Shown here: piece by piece, positions 45,225 to 55,435 of the stretch
How positions within the stretch are numbered: position 1 is the first letter of the stretch
Layout: each line of letters begins with the position of its first letter
Origin: Echinimonas agarilytica
GTDB lineage: Bacteria > Pseudomonadota > Gammaproteobacteria > Enterobacterales > Neiellaceae
Assembly (NCBI RefSeq): GCF_023703465.1
Contig: NZ_JAMQGP010000006.1
Location: 265,165-329,164, forward strand
Length of the DNA stretch: 64,000 nt
Direction of reading: 5' to 3'
Notes under the pieces: model-generated
What the model was told of the DNA's origin: nothing
Databases searched by the model: none
Seen by the model: the letters and a program-made list of their open reading frames with translations, nothing else
Translations under genes and position numbers: made by a program

Positions 45225-48200
45225 ATGAAGATGGCTCCAGCAACCATGTGGAAACGAATCACGGCGTGCACTGCCAGTGTTGTATTCTCTTTATGTGCTG
45301 GCATGGCTGCGGCAGATGACATTGAAATCTATGCTGGGGCCAGCGACTCTTCGGCGACTTACTTGCCCAACGTCATGTTTGTCATTGATACTTCCGGCAG
45401 TATGGATGGCAAGGACGGCACATCAACCACGCGTTTGTACAAAGTTCAGGAAGCGCTTAAAGAAGTGCTTGCTGCATCGACCGACGTGAACGTGGGGCTT
45501 ATGCGTTTTTCTGATCCCGGCGGGCCTGTTTTATTTCCTGTGAGTCATATCGATTCAGCAGTATCGCCCGATGAGCGGGTAAGTGTGCGGCTTGACCAAA
45601 ATGATGGCTCAGAGACGAATTCGGGTTACGTGGTATTGGATAATACCGTGATTAGTTTGGGTAACGGCGACTTACATGGTTTTCGTTTTGAAGATGTACG
45701 TATTCCGCAAGGAGCCAGCATTCATTCGGCCCAATTATATTTTGGAGCATCGACAGACAGTGCGGATGCTGTGACGTTTACTATCAAAGGCGAAGATGCT
45801 GACAATTCAGAACAGTTTTCGACCGCATCTAACGATCTCTCAAGCAGGACGTTCACCTCCGAAACATCCAGTATTACCGATGCCTCCGTATGGTCTCAAG
45901 ATCAATTCAGCCCAAGTTTTGATGTGACCTCTATTGTGGAAGAAATCACTGAGCGCAGTGGCTGGTGCGGAGGCCAAGCGTTAAGTTTGTTTGTGAAGGC
46001 CGAAAATGGTTCTAGCTATGGCGCGCGTCCTATTCACGCCAATGACAGTTCTTCATCGTTAGCGGCTGCGTTAAAAATTAGCTATGACTACAGCAATGCA
46101 AGTGGGTGTGTCAGTGGCAGTCACGCCAACCAAATTAGCGCCCAAGAAAATAATGTTGAAGAAACCACCAATGGCTGGAACAGCACCGGTAATGTGATCA
46201 ATGTAAAGTCCAATGAAAATCAGGCCATTGGTTTACGTTTTGAAAATGTATCAGTTCCGCAAGGAGCAACCATTGAAGAGGCGTACTTAACGCTGACGCC
46301 ATACGCCAACCAATCAAATTCATCTACGTCTAAAATATCCATAGAAGACACCACAAACGCAGCGGCCTATTCCAACTCTCGATACCCAGTCACCTCAAGA
46401 GATTTTCTTGGCAATGTGTCGTGGACGGTCAATGGCTGGTGGACTAACTCGGCTCAAAATACGTCAAACATATCGTCGCTAATCACCAGCGTTGTGAGTA
46501 AATCGGGTTGGAAAAGTGGCAATGCAATGTCATTTAAAATCACGCCGTCTAACAAAGAAATTAAAGCATATACCTACAAAGGCAGCGCCAGCAAAGCGGT
46601 GTCGTTGTACATTAAGTATCGTGGCACGGCGGAGTCATCTAGCTTTACCGTGCGGCAACACATGCAAACATTGGTAGACGGTTTAACTCACGAAGGATAT
46701 ACACCTGTTGCTGAGACGATGTACGAAGCCTATCGATACTTCAATTCCAAAGACGTTGAATATGGTTTGGTTCGCGGAACCGATTCGAAAGTGAAGCCAC
46801 TGACTCGAGTCAGTCATGAAAATTCGTATTCGGGGGCAGAACCTGTCCGCGCAGCGGGTTGCTCGGAAGATAATTTGAGTGCGTCGGCCTGTTCAAGCGA
46901 ATACATTCCTTCGTCACCTAAACCGAAATACGTCAGCCCTGTGACTCATGTGTGTCAACAAAATCATTTGGTATTGCTGACCGACGGATATGCCAATAAA
47001 ACACGACAACATGTGAGAGATTCAATCGATGCCTTAACGGGCAAAACATGTGATGCAAAAACCAGCGGCAATATTAATGATGTGAACTGTGGTGTGCATT
47101 TAGCGCAGTACAATGCCGCAAGCGAAAAGCCTAATGGCGCAGAAGATGCCAGAATTTTCACCCACACCATTTCTTTTGTACCGGAAGGGACAGGCACGCC
47201 GAGCTGGCTCACTTATCTACAAGATATGGCAACTTTGGGCGGCGGAGATTTCTATCCAACCTCCGATGCAACGTCAGTCGCAGAAGCATTTCAGCGCATT
47301 ATTTCTGATGCAAAAAAGCGTAACACGACCTTTGTTGCACCCTCGGTTGCTATTTCAGACGTCAACAAATTACTGCACGATAATTTTGTCTATTACGCCG
47401 TATTTAGCCCGCGAGACACGCAGGATTGGCCCGGCAATTTAAAGAAGTATAAGGTCCAAGATGGCCTGATTTTGGGCAAAAGTGGCAACAATGCGGTTGA
47501 CCCCGCCACAGGCTTTTTTGAGTCAGCTGAGGGCGACTATTGGTCGACAACGTCATCCGGAAACGATGAGGTATCAGTCGGCGGAGCCACTGAAGTCAAT
47601 GCTAATCTGACCAACCGAGTGGTATATAGTAATTTAGACGGCTTTAAACAAATATCATCGTCTGCACATCAGTCTCTTGTGACCGAGGATGTGCTGGGGA
47701 TTTCTGCGCGATCGGATGCGTCGGATCGCCGCGATGAGCTGCTTAATTGGATTAAGGGGCTCGATGATGATGGAAATGCTGATTACACCATGGGGGATCC
47801 TCTGCACTCGTCACCCGTTGTGATGAATAATGACAAAGGCAATGACGTCATATTTTTTGGCACTAACCAAGGGTTTATTCACGCCATTGATACCAGTAAT
47901 GGCAAAGAGCTGTATTCGTTCATTCCCGAAGAGTTACTCAGTAACGTCAATGAATACTACGAGAATTCTGTTTTCGTAAATCGAGTGTATGGCATGGACG
48001 GCCCGCTCACACTGTATGATTCAGGTGATAAGAAGATCCTCGTGGCCGGAATGCGCCGAGGTGGAGAAAGCTACTACGCGTTGGATGTTACTAGCAGCAC
48101 GCCCTCAATGGCTTGGCTCAACCCTATTCAACCTCAATCCACTGGCCCTTACAGCAAGTTGGGACAAAGCTGGTCGAAGATGATCCCAGCTAAAGTTCAA

Positions 48201-49358
48201 ATTAATGATGTAGACAAAAATGTACTGGTGTTTGGTGGTGGTTATGACCCCACGCAAGATACCAAAGAAACCCGTGTGACCGATGGCGTAGGCAACGTTA
48301 TTTATATGGTGGACGCAGCCACGGGCGAACTCCTTTGGTATGCGAGCAATGCCAACCTATCCGGTGGCTCAGAGTACACCACAGTGGCGGGAATGGATTA
48401 TGCAATTCCGGGCGACATCTACGTGTTAGACCGCGACAGAGATGGCTATTCCGATCATATGTATGCCATGGATATGGGCGGTCAAGTACTGCGTTTTGAT
48501 ATTCACAATGGTCACGGTTCGACTCACTTTGTATCGGGTGGCATCATTGCAGATGTTGCGGGAAGCTCGGTGGAAGCTAATAACCGTCGCTTCTTTTACA
48601 CGCCAGATGTCGGGTATGCCGATGATGCTTTTGGTAAATATTTTGCGGTTGCATTAGGCTCCGGCTATCGCGCTCATCCTTTGAACACTGAGATTAACGA
48701 CCGTTTTTATGTGTTACGAGATGCCGGTGTTTTCGAAACTACAACTGCAACGGTCAATGGTAAAAATAAAGTAACCTACGCCTTCAACAAAGTGGCTGAA
48801 GATGATTTACTCGACTCCACCAACATCACCTCTGGTAGCGATGTGAACGGGTTAAGCACTGCCGAGTTAGATCGGTATAAAAAAGGGTTTTATGTGCGCT
48901 TAACGACCGAGGGGGAAAAAGTTCTTTCATCGCCTGTGATCGCCGATTACAAAGTTGCGTTCACTACATATATTCCAGGCGACTCTGCCACCGCGCCTAA
49001 CGCGTGTACCCCTCCTGAGGGCAATGGACGGGCTTATGTGATGTCGCTAAGTTACGGGCTTCCTACCGGGGACTATGACGAGAATGACAGTGTGGATGCA
49101 GATGACCGCTATATCAATTTAACGCATGGAGGCATTCCAAGTTCTCCAAAAATTATCTATTCAGAACAAGATCTTCCGGTCATTTGTGTGAGTAGCGAAT
49201 GCGCAAACGCCTCTACCATGTTTGATAGCGATGGCAACCCCGACTCATCGACTAATTCGCAAGGCAATAGTTCAAACGCCTTGAATACATTTCTGCCTCC
49301 AACCAATCGCGTTTATCGAGATAGTAATTGGAGCAGCGAAAAGGAAATATCACCTTGA
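45225..49358 (+). CDS. pilY1: Type IV pilus tip adhesin PilY1
   Basis: A 1377-residue secreted protein. Signal peptide ends near GMAAA. A von Willebrand A domain begins near 47 (VMFVIDTSGSMDG, with the DxSxS MIDAS). The vWA is split by two homologous beta modules (about 110-280 and 300-460) containing FRFEDVRIPQGASIHSAQL and LRFENVSVPQGATIEEAYL. It resumes with the HLVLLTDGYANK strand near 585. The C-terminal half is the PilC/PilY1 beta-propeller with a Ca2+ loop in DRDRDGYSD (about 1070). PilY1 controls extension/retraction and surface adhesion. It overlaps pilE by four bases. Confidence 0.9.
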   Translation: MKMAPATMWKRITACTASVVFSLCAGMAAADDIEIYAGASDSSATYLPNVMFVIDTSGSMDGKDGTSTTRLYKVQEALKEVLAASTDVNVGLMRFSDPGGPVLFPVSHIDSAVSPDERVSVRLDQNDGSETNSGYVVLDNTVISLGNGDLHGFRFEDVRIPQGASIHSAQLYFGASTDSADAVTFTIKGEDADNSEQFSTASNDLSSRTFTSETSSITDASVWSQDQFSPSFDVTSIVEEITERSGWCGGQALSLFVKAENGSSYGARPIHANDSSSSLAAALKISYDYSNASGCVSGSHANQISAQENNVEETTNGWNSTGNVINVKSNENQAIGLRFENVSVPQGATIEEAYLTLTPYANQSNSSTSKISIEDTTNAAAYSNSRYPVTSRDFLGNVSWTVNGWWTNSAQNTSNISSLITSVVSKSGWKSGNAMSFKITPSNKEIKAYTYKGSASKAVSLYIKYRGTAESSSFTVRQHMQTLVDGLTHEGYTPVAETMYEAYRYFNSKDVEYGLVRGTDSKVKPLTRVSHENSYSGAEPVRAAGCSEDNLSASACSSEYIPSSPKPKYVSPVTHVCQQNHLVLLTDGYANKTRQHVRDSIDALTGKTCDAKTSGNINDVNCGVHLAQYNAASEKPNGAEDARIFTHTISFVPEGTGTPSWLTYLQDMATLGGGDFYPTSDATSVAEAFQRIISDAKKRNTTFVAPSVAISDVNKLLHDNFVYYAVFSPRDTQDWPGNLKKYKVQDGLILGKSGNNAVDPATGFFESAEGDYWSTTSSGNDEVSVGGATEVNANLTNRVVYSNLDGFKQISSSAHQSLVTEDVLGISARSDASDRRDELLNWIKGLDDDGNADYTMGDPLHSSPVVMNNDKGNDVIFFGTNQGFIHAIDTSNGKELYSFIPEELLSNVNEYYENSVFVNRVYGMDGPLTLYDSGDKKILVAGMRRGGESYYALDVTSSTPSMAWLNPIQPQSTGPYSKLGQSWSKMIPAKVQINDVDKNVLVFGGGYDPTQDTKETRVTDGVGNVIYMVDAATGELLWYASNANLSGGSEYTTVAGMDYAIPGDIYVLDRDRDGYSDHMYAMDMGGQVLRFDIHNGHGSTHFVSGGIIADVAGSSVEANNRRFFYTPDVGYADDAFGKYFAVALGSGYRAHPLNTEINDRFYVLRDAGVFETTTATVNGKNKVTYAFNKVAEDDLLDSTNITSGSDVNGLSTAELDRYKKGFYVRLTTEGEKVLSSPVIADYKVAFTTYIPGDSATAPNACTPPEGNGRAYVMSLSYGLPTGDYDENDSVDADDRYINLTHGGIPSSPKIIYSEQDLPVICVSSECANASTMFDSDGNPDSSTNSQGNSSNALNTFLPPTNRVYRDSNWSSEKEISP

Positions 49359-49828
49359 TCATAGGTAAACGCTCTATCCGTGGTTTCAGCCTCATTGAAT
49401 TGATGATTGCGGTATTGATTCTTGGTGTACTCGTGCTGGTGGCATACCCAAGTTATACCGACCATGTGATGTCCACCAAGCGGCAAAAAGCCATGGCTGA
49501 TTTATTAGCATTGGCCAACGCGATGGAAACTTACAAAGCACAAAGTTATAGCTATGGTGGAGCCGGAGCCAACGGTGCAGACACCGGAGCCCCCACTATT
49601 TTCAACAGCTGGTCGCCTGCTGACGAGCCTTCAGCCAACAAAGCATACAATTTGACCATCAAAAAAATCGGAGATAATGGCCGAACCTATGAACTCCTTG
49701 CTACCCCATTGAGTACGGAAAATATGAGCAAAGATGGAAAGCTATTGTATCGCTCCGATGGCGCGAAAGCGTGGGATTCGAATAATGATGGTACGTTTGC
49801 CAGCTCAGAGTACTGCTGGCAGTGTTGA
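49355..49828 (+). CDS. pilE: Type IV pilin-like protein PilE
   Basis: A 157-residue pilin: a basic leader ending RG, then FSLIELMIAVLILGVLVLVAYPSY with Glu5, then the alpha-helical spine and a globular part with a C-terminal Cys pair (CWQC). The best start is TTG at 49355, which overlaps the pilY1 stop as TTGA and has AAGGAA eight bases upstream. The last gene of the pilV-pilW-pilX-pilY1-pilE operon; it is likely a minor pilin here rather than the major one. Confidence 0.84.
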   Translation: MIIGKRSIRGFSLIELMIAVLILGVLVLVAYPSYTDHVMSTKRQKAMADLLALANAMETYKAQSYSYGGAGANGADTGAPTIFNSWSPADEPSANKAYNLTIKKIGDNGRTYELLATPLSTENMSKDGKLLYRSDGAKAWDSNNDGTFASSEYCWQC

Positions 49829-49835
49829 TGATGAC

Positions 49836-50405
49836 CTAGGAAGCACCTGAAGAGGCAACGCAGCTTAGCTCTGTGCCACTGGGATACTCATGAACGCCAT
49901 TACCGTTATAATCCTTAGAGAGTTTAATACGGCCTTGCAGATTAATTACGACGCTTCGAGCATATGCGGCTTCTTTAGAGCTATCACAAATTTTAAAGGT
50001 GCCAAATTGAGTGGTGTGGCCTTCAGCTTGGTATTGAATCACAGTGCCATTATTGAACGAGCGAGTGATGCTTTCTGGCGCCGCCTCCACGCTGTGGATG
50101 ACGGTATCACCTGAGTTAAAGGTTTTACTATTGTCGGCATCGATAAAGATCATAATGGCATCATCCCAAGACGTCGAACATGCCGACAAATCTGCCTTGG
50201 CAGGACAGACACCAATCACCTGCGCCGAATCAATCGCGCTCATACGAGCAACTTGTAGCGCAGAACTCACATAACTGGCTTGTTGAGACGCTCGGCTGTG
50301 ACGGATAAATTCGATCAAAGATGGTACGCCCGCAAGTAATACGATGCTGGCAATAGCAACCGTCACCATTAATTCGATTAGGGTAAAACCAGACTTCCTT
50401 GCCAT
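49836..50405 (-). CDS. fimT: GspH/FimT family pseudopilin
   Basis: A 189-residue prepilin-like protein with the leader MARKSG and FTLIELMVTVAIASIVLLAGVPSL, followed by a GspH/FimT beta domain with conserved DSAQVIGVCPA, DDAIMIFIDAD and VINLQGRIKLS. In other gammaproteobacteria fimT usually sits upstream in the same direction as pilVWX. Here it is convergent with pilE (seven bases between stops), so it has its own promoter. FimT-type proteins aid DNA binding during uptake in some species. Confidence 0.82.
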   Translation of the reverse strand: MARKSGFTLIELMVTVAIASIVLLAGVPSLIEFIRHSRASQQASYVSSALQVARMSAIDSAQVIGVCPAKADLSACSTSWDDAIMIFIDADNSKTFNSGDTVIHSVEAAPESITRSFNNGTVIQYQAEGHTTQFGTFKICDSSKEAAYARSVVINLQGRIKLSKDYNGNGVHEYPSGTELSCVASSGAS

Positions 50406-50448
50406 AAGACTTCAACATCGCTTCTAAAGACCTAACTGAACGGCAAGA

Positions 50449-50470
50449 TTAGCATTATTTACAATGCTAA
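50449..50470. promoter_or_regulatory. Dyad upstream of fimT
   Basis: TTAGCATT-N6-AATGCTAA is a perfect 8-bp inverted repeat 44 bases upstream of the fimT start. It is operator-like by symmetry and location. Confidence 0.4.
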
Positions 50471-50748
50471 GACATTGAGTAACTCACGGATTTTAGCCCT
50501 TAGACGTTTCAGCCGATCAGGTTTAGCGGCCGTCATCAAACTCTCATTTGACCCAGCCAACTTCCTTTCTAGGTTTATTGTTCGGCTGTTACTTTTATTA
50601 ACTCATTTAATACATAACAATTTGAATGACTAAAAACGCTTAAACTTGATCAGAATGTATCCCAACCGTACCACTTCTTTAGAACTTGCTTTATGATTGA
50701 GCCCTGATGATGATTGCGCCTGAATGAAGGCCAGAATTTGAGGTAGAC
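50471..50748. other. Non-coding spacer between fimT and nadE
   Basis: The divergent fimT-nadE spacer runs 50406-50748. Beyond the dyad no gene or clear hairpin is seen. It should contain the nadE promoter, but no strong -35/-10 pair stands out. Confidence 0.45.
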
Positions 50749-52362
50749 GTGTTAAACATTGCTCTTGGACAAGTGCACTGCTGGGTTGGTGACATTGAAG
50801 GTAATTGTCAGAAGATTTTGGATGCCCTGCATCAGAGTTACTCCGAAGGTGCAGATCTCGTTCTTTTTCCAGAATTAACATTGACGGGTTACCCTCCCGA
50901 AGATCTTTTATATCGTCCTGATTTATACGACCGAGTAGATGCCGCTCGCGCACGGATTCTTGCTGAAATGCCAGCGATTGATGCAATGGTTGGATTACCG
51001 ACCAAAACCCATCAAGGAATCTTCAATAGTCTTGCGTGGCTAAGCCATGGCGAAGAGAAAAAGCGTTACCACAAGCAATCGCTGCCGAATTACGGCGTAT
51101 TTGATGAAAAACGTTATTTTATCGAAGGCGACAAAAGCTGTGTAATTCAAGTAAAAGGGCATTCTTTAGGGGTGCTCATTTGTGAAGATATTTGGCACGA
51201 ACAGCCCGGCCAAGCAGCCAAAGATGCCGGAGCCGAATTGTTGCTGGTGGCCAATGCGTCTCCGTATCACAGCAAAAAAACGGCGATGCGTCATCGGATC
51301 ATTGAGTCCAAAGCCAAAGCCTTAAATGTGCCAGTGGTTTATGTGAATCATAGCTGCGGGCAAGACGAGTTATTGTTCGATGGCCAATCATTGGCGATCA
51401 ATGAATTGGGCCACACGGTCTACCAAGCACCAGCATTTGAACCTGACCTTACCAAGGTGCGGTTCGATGGCAAAACCATAAGTTGCGATACCGAATCTAA
51501 CCCTAGCATGGACTCCCTTGCCGAAATCTACAAAGGCTTGGTATGCAGCGTGCGTGATTATGTTCTGCGCAATGGTTTTGAAGGCGCAGTATTGGGACTT
51601 TCGGGCGGAATCGATTCAGCACTCACCTTAGCGATTGCCGGAGATGCGTTGGGCAAAGAGCGAGTGCAAGCCGTGATGATGCCATTTCGCTATACTTCTG
51701 AAATGAGTATTGCCGATGCCAGCGAACAAGCTCGTCTAATGGGGGTGGAGTACGAAGCGGTATCGATTGAGCCTATTTTTGATGCGTTCTCTAGCCAGCT
51801 TGAGCCGATGTTTGCCGGAACCGAAAAAGACACCACGGAAGAAAATCTTCAAGCACGAAGTCGCGGTGTTATTTTAATGGCGATATCGAATAAACGTCGT
51901 CGAATGGTATTAACTACAGGCAACAAAAGTGAAATGGCTGTGGGGTATGCCACGCTCTATGGTGATATGTGTGGTGGATTTGCGGTGCTCAAAGATGTGC
52001 CTAAGACCATGGTTTACGCCTTATCGAATTATCGAAATACGTTAGGACGAATTATTCCTGAACGTGTGATTACTCGTCCTCCGTCGGCTGAATTAGCGCC
52101 CGGACAAGTCGATCAAGACAGCCTGCCTGATTACGATGACTTGGACGATATGATTGAAAGATATGTAGAACTTGATGAATCACTGGCAGATATTGTAGCT
52201 GCAGGCTACGATGAGAACGTTGTGCGGCGAGTGATTCGTTTAATTGATATTAATGAGTACAAGCGACGCCAATCTGCAGTAGGTCCACGGATCACCCCCC
52301 GAGGATTTGCGAAAGATCGCCGTTATCCAATTTGTTCAGGGTTTGGTCGTCAGAACTGGTAA
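50749..52362 (+). CDS. nadE: Glutamine-dependent NAD+ synthetase
   Basis: Final step of NAD synthesis: amidates nicotinic acid adenine dinucleotide using ammonia from glutamine. The 537-residue protein has an N-terminal nitrilase-type glutaminase (catalytic Glu in FPELTLTGYPPEDLL, Lys in KQSLPNYGVFDE, Cys in ICEDIWH). A C-terminal synthetase domain follows with P-loop LGLSGGIDSAL (about 283) and TTGNKSEMAVGYATLYGD. The start is GTG with GAGGT upstream. glnB begins 12 bases after the stop. Confidence 0.95.
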   Translation: MLNIALGQVHCWVGDIEGNCQKILDALHQSYSEGADLVLFPELTLTGYPPEDLLYRPDLYDRVDAARARILAEMPAIDAMVGLPTKTHQGIFNSLAWLSHGEEKKRYHKQSLPNYGVFDEKRYFIEGDKSCVIQVKGHSLGVLICEDIWHEQPGQAAKDAGAELLLVANASPYHSKKTAMRHRIIESKAKALNVPVVYVNHSCGQDELLFDGQSLAINELGHTVYQAPAFEPDLTKVRFDGKTISCDTESNPSMDSLAEIYKGLVCSVRDYVLRNGFEGAVLGLSGGIDSALTLAIAGDALGKERVQAVMMPFRYTSEMSIADASEQARLMGVEYEAVSIEPIFDAFSSQLEPMFAGTEKDTTEENLQARSRGVILMAISNKRRRMVLTTGNKSEMAVGYATLYGDMCGGFAVLKDVPKTMVYALSNYRNTLGRIIPERVITRPPSAELAPGQVDQDSLPDYDDLDDMIERYVELDESLADIVAAGYDENVVRRVIRLIDINEYKRRQSAVGPRITPRGFAKDRRYPICSGFGRQNW

Positions 52363-52713
<351 letters not shown>

Positions 52714-52740
52714 TCAATGCTTCGTGTTTTTTAGTGGATC

Positions 52741-52770
52741 AAAAAAGCCAGTCGAGTGACTGGCTTTTTT
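52741..52770. terminator. Bidirectional terminator between glnB and bamD
   Basis: AAAAAAGCCAGTC and GACTGGCTTTTTT pair around GAGT. Confidence 0.93.
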
Positions 52771-52789
52771 ATCACTTAACAGTGGTGGT

Positions 52790-53548
52790 TTAGTTCACCA
52801 TGCTGTTGTCTGGATAATTTAATTTCAGCACTGCAAGTGTATCTTGCTTGGCTTCAGGCATATCCAGTTTGTCATAACTTTCAACCATGAGCTCTAACGC
52901 ACGCTCGACCGAAGGGGTATCAGACATATATTGTACGACATACTTCCCACGCCCAATGCTCGCAACGTACGCTTCACGCTGGTAGTAGTATTCGGCCACT
53001 CGTACCTCATATCGCGCTAGTCGATTTTTCAACGCAATCATGCGTCGGGCTGCATCTGGAGCATACTTACTGGCCGGATACTCGCGAATCAGTCTTTCAA
53101 AGTCACCAAAGGCTTGGCGCACCATTGCAGGGTCGCGATCAGACCGATCGATGTTAAACATGCTTTGGAAAAAGTTTGAATCTTCATCTTCACTCATCAA
53201 GCCACGCATATACAACGCATAGTCGATGTCTTTGTGAGTTGGGTTTAAGCGAATGAATCGATCCGCGGCTGCACGGGCTGCTGCATTGTCTGAAACCGCA
53301 TAGTAGCCGTAAATCAGATCAAGTTGCACTTGGTCTGCATGCGGCCCAAACGGATAGCGTGACAATAAAGCTTCAAGGTGAGCAATCGCACTTCGGTAAT
53401 TACCGGTGTTCATGCGCTGCTTAGATTCCAAATATAATTCAGCGGCAGGTTGCTCGGAAATTTCTTCTTTTTCGGGAGTGCTTGAGCACGCACCTATTAA
53501 CAATGTAGGGATTACTAAGCCCAATACGGACCATCTTCTAAACAACAT
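52790..53548 (-). CDS. bamD: Outer-membrane assembly lipoprotein BamD
   Basis: Essential lipoprotein of the BAM complex, which inserts beta-barrels such as the LpxR- and TonB-receptor-type proteins of this window. The 252-residue protein has lipobox LIGAC (Cys21) and then five TPR-like helical repeats (for example YRSAIAHLEALLSRYPFGPHA, and FGDFERLIREYPASKYAPDA). The ATG at 53548 with GGAG eight bases upstream gives the right signal length; the open frame extends to 53611. Divergent from rluD, as in E. coli. Confidence 0.95.
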   Translation of the reverse strand: MLFRRWSVLGLVIPTLLIGACSSTPEKEEISEQPAAELYLESKQRMNTGNYRSAIAHLEALLSRYPFGPHADQVQLDLIYGYYAVSDNAAARAAADRFIRLNPTHKDIDYALYMRGLMSEDEDSNFFQSMFNIDRSDRDPAMVRQAFGDFERLIREYPASKYAPDAARRMIALKNRLARYEVRVAEYYYQREAYVASIGRGKYVVQYMSDTPSVERALELMVESYDKLDMPEAKQDTLAVLKLNYPDNSMVN

Positions 53549-53663
53549 TTCGACATCTCCGCAGCACTGCTGCGTTTCGGTTAGGCTGACTTCCATATAC
53601 AATGTCAGCATTCTAAACTAATCCTCGGCACGATGTGAATGTGTCGTGACTAAGAATGAGACT

Positions 53664-54638
53664 ATGGCTCAAGAATTTTCGATTACAGCAGAACTAAGTT
53701 CGCACCAGTTTGGACAACGCCTCGATCAAGCGTTGGCTGAAGTTTTTCCTGATTATTCAAGGACTCGCGTGCAAGCGTGGATCGCTGACGGTCGCGCCGA
53801 AGTCGATGGAAAGGTCGTGACCAAAGGCCGAGAAAAAGTCATGGGCACCGAAAAAATAGTGCTCAATGTTGTTCTTGAGGACGAAGTGACGCATCAGCCT
53901 GAAGACATCGACCTCGATATTATCTACGAAGATGATGACATTTTAGTGATCAATAAGCCTGCTGGACTAGTGGTTCACCCCGGTGCGGGCAATCAGCAAG
54001 GTACTTTATTGAATGCTTTGTTGCACTATTTACCGGCCCAGATTGAAGTGCCGCGTGCTGGTATTGTGCATCGTCTAGACAAAGACACAACAGGGTTGAT
54101 GGTGGTGGCCAAAACGGTCCCTGCGCAAACGCACTTGGTGTCGATGTTGCAAGATCGCAATATTACGCGTGAGTATGAAGCTATCGCAGTGGGTGTTATG
54201 ACAGCAGGTGGAATGGTTGAAGAACCTATTTCACGCCATCCTAATCGTCGTACCGCCATGGCTGTGCATCCAAATGGTAAAGAAGCAGTGACGCATTACC
54301 GTGTTGCAGAAAAATTTGCACATCACACGCGTCTTCGCCTACGTTTGGAAACAGGACGTACGCACCAAATCCGTGTTCATATGGCTCACTTACACCATGC
54401 TTTGGTGGGGGATCCGACATACGGCGGCCGAAATCGATTGCCAAAAGGTGCCAGCCCAGAAATGGTCGAGGCACTCAGAGGTTTCAGACGCCAAGCCCTT
54501 CATGCTGCTCGTCTTATTTTAGAACACCCTATCACGGGCGAGAAAATGGATTGGCAGGCGCCGATTCCAGATGACATGAAGCAACTTACAGAGGTTTTAC
54601 GCGAGGATGCGCGAAGAAATCCCTCAGATATCGGATAG
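53664..54638 (+). CDS. rluD: 23S rRNA pseudouridine synthase RluD
   Basis: Makes pseudouridines 1911, 1915 and 1917 in helix 69 of 23S rRNA. The 324-residue protein has an N-terminal S4-like domain and the catalytic domain with HRLDKDTTGLM (catalytic Asp139, the E. coli position) and RLETGRTHQIRVH. The ATG at 53664 (MAQEF) aligns with E. coli RluD; a GTG at 53646 would add six residues. pgeF overlaps its end by 32 bases, the standard rluD-yfiH arrangement. Confidence 0.96.
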   Translation: MAQEFSITAELSSHQFGQRLDQALAEVFPDYSRTRVQAWIADGRAEVDGKVVTKGREKVMGTEKIVLNVVLEDEVTHQPEDIDLDIIYEDDDILVINKPAGLVVHPGAGNQQGTLLNALLHYLPAQIEVPRAGIVHRLDKDTTGLMVVAKTVPAQTHLVSMLQDRNITREYEAIAVGVMTAGGMVEEPISRHPNRRTAMAVHPNGKEAVTHYRVAEKFAHHTRLRLRLETGRTHQIRVHMAHLHHALVGDPTYGGRNRLPKGASPEMVEALRGFRRQALHAARLILEHPITGEKMDWQAPIPDDMKQLTEVLREDARRNPSDIG

Positions 54639-55371
54639 TCAGATCGAAGATTGGGCCTTGCCTAGCAATGTCCGTGCGACTCAGTCAACACGTGAAAAGG
54701 GCGCGAGTCGCCCGCCTTATCAAGGCTTAAATCTTGGGCTTCACGTGAATGATGACGCAACGCTTGTGCATCAAAACCGACTCACGCTGCAACAATCGAT
54801 GGTAGGTTGCCAACACCTTCATTGGCTAGAGCAAATTCATAGTACTCAAGTGTTGCACTTAACGTCGGCACCGCGCATCGTCATGTCGGCCGACGCGTCT
54901 GTGACGCAGGTGCCGGGTCAGGCGTGTATTGTCATGACAGCTGATTGCTTGCCCGTTCTGTTTTGTGCTGCCGATGGTTCAGAAGTCGCAGCCGCGCATG
55001 CCGGTTGGCGAGGATTGTTAAATGGAGTGATCGAGAATACTATCGATGCCATGCAAACCTCGGTAAAAGATATCAGAGTATGGTTAGGGCCTTGTATTGG
55101 GCCTCGTGCATTTGAAGTGGGCGAAGAAGTGCGCGCTGCATTTATTAAATCATCGCCTCATCACCAACAAGCCTTTGTTGCGCAAGGCAATAATAAGTGG
55201 CTCGCTCACTTGCACTTATTAGCCGTACAACGCCTTCAAAAATATGGTGTGACCGACATTTCTGCTGATGCTCGGTGCACATTTGAACAACCCGAATTAT
55301 TCTTTTCTTATCGCCGAGATGGCGTAACGGGCCGCATGGCTTCGGCTATCTGGATCGAACAACACGCTTGA
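54607..55371 (+). CDS. pgeF: Peptidoglycan editing factor / purine nucleoside phosphorylase-like (YfiH, laccase domain)
   Basis: A 254-residue multi-copper-oxidase-fold (DUF152) protein. In E. coli PgeF/YfiH keeps L-serine out of the peptidoglycan stem; related proteins act as purine nucleoside phosphorylase or adenosine deaminase. Metal-site motifs are WLEQIHSTQVL, MTADCLPVLF and HAGWRGL, with the conserved His/Cys/His set. The start inside rluD has GAGG just before it. The stop codon overlaps the -35 element of the clpB heat-shock promoter. Confidence 0.88.
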   Translation: MREEIPQISDSQIEDWALPSNVRATQSTREKGASRPPYQGLNLGLHVNDDATLVHQNRLTLQQSMVGCQHLHWLEQIHSTQVLHLTSAPRIVMSADASVTQVPGQACIVMTADCLPVLFCAADGSEVAAAHAGWRGLLNGVIENTIDAMQTSVKDIRVWLGPCIGPRAFEVGEEVRAAFIKSSPHHQQAFVAQGNNKWLAHLHLLAVQRLQKYGVTDISADARCTFEQPELFFSYRRDGVTGRMASAIWIEQHA

Positions 55372-55395
55372 ATATCCAGTTTTAGTACCCATCTA
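55367..55395 (+). promoter_or_regulatory. Sigma-32 (heat-shock) promoter of clpB
   Basis: CTTGAA at 55367-55372 and ACCCATCTA at 55387-55395 are separated by 14 bases. They match the sigma-32 consensus (CTTGAAA, 13-15 bases, CCCCATNTA) at nearly every position. The clpB ATG lies 40 bases downstream. Confidence 0.78.
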
Positions 55396-55435
55396 TTAAT
55401 CAGACCAAAATTTGTTCGATTAGACGGGAGTGACT

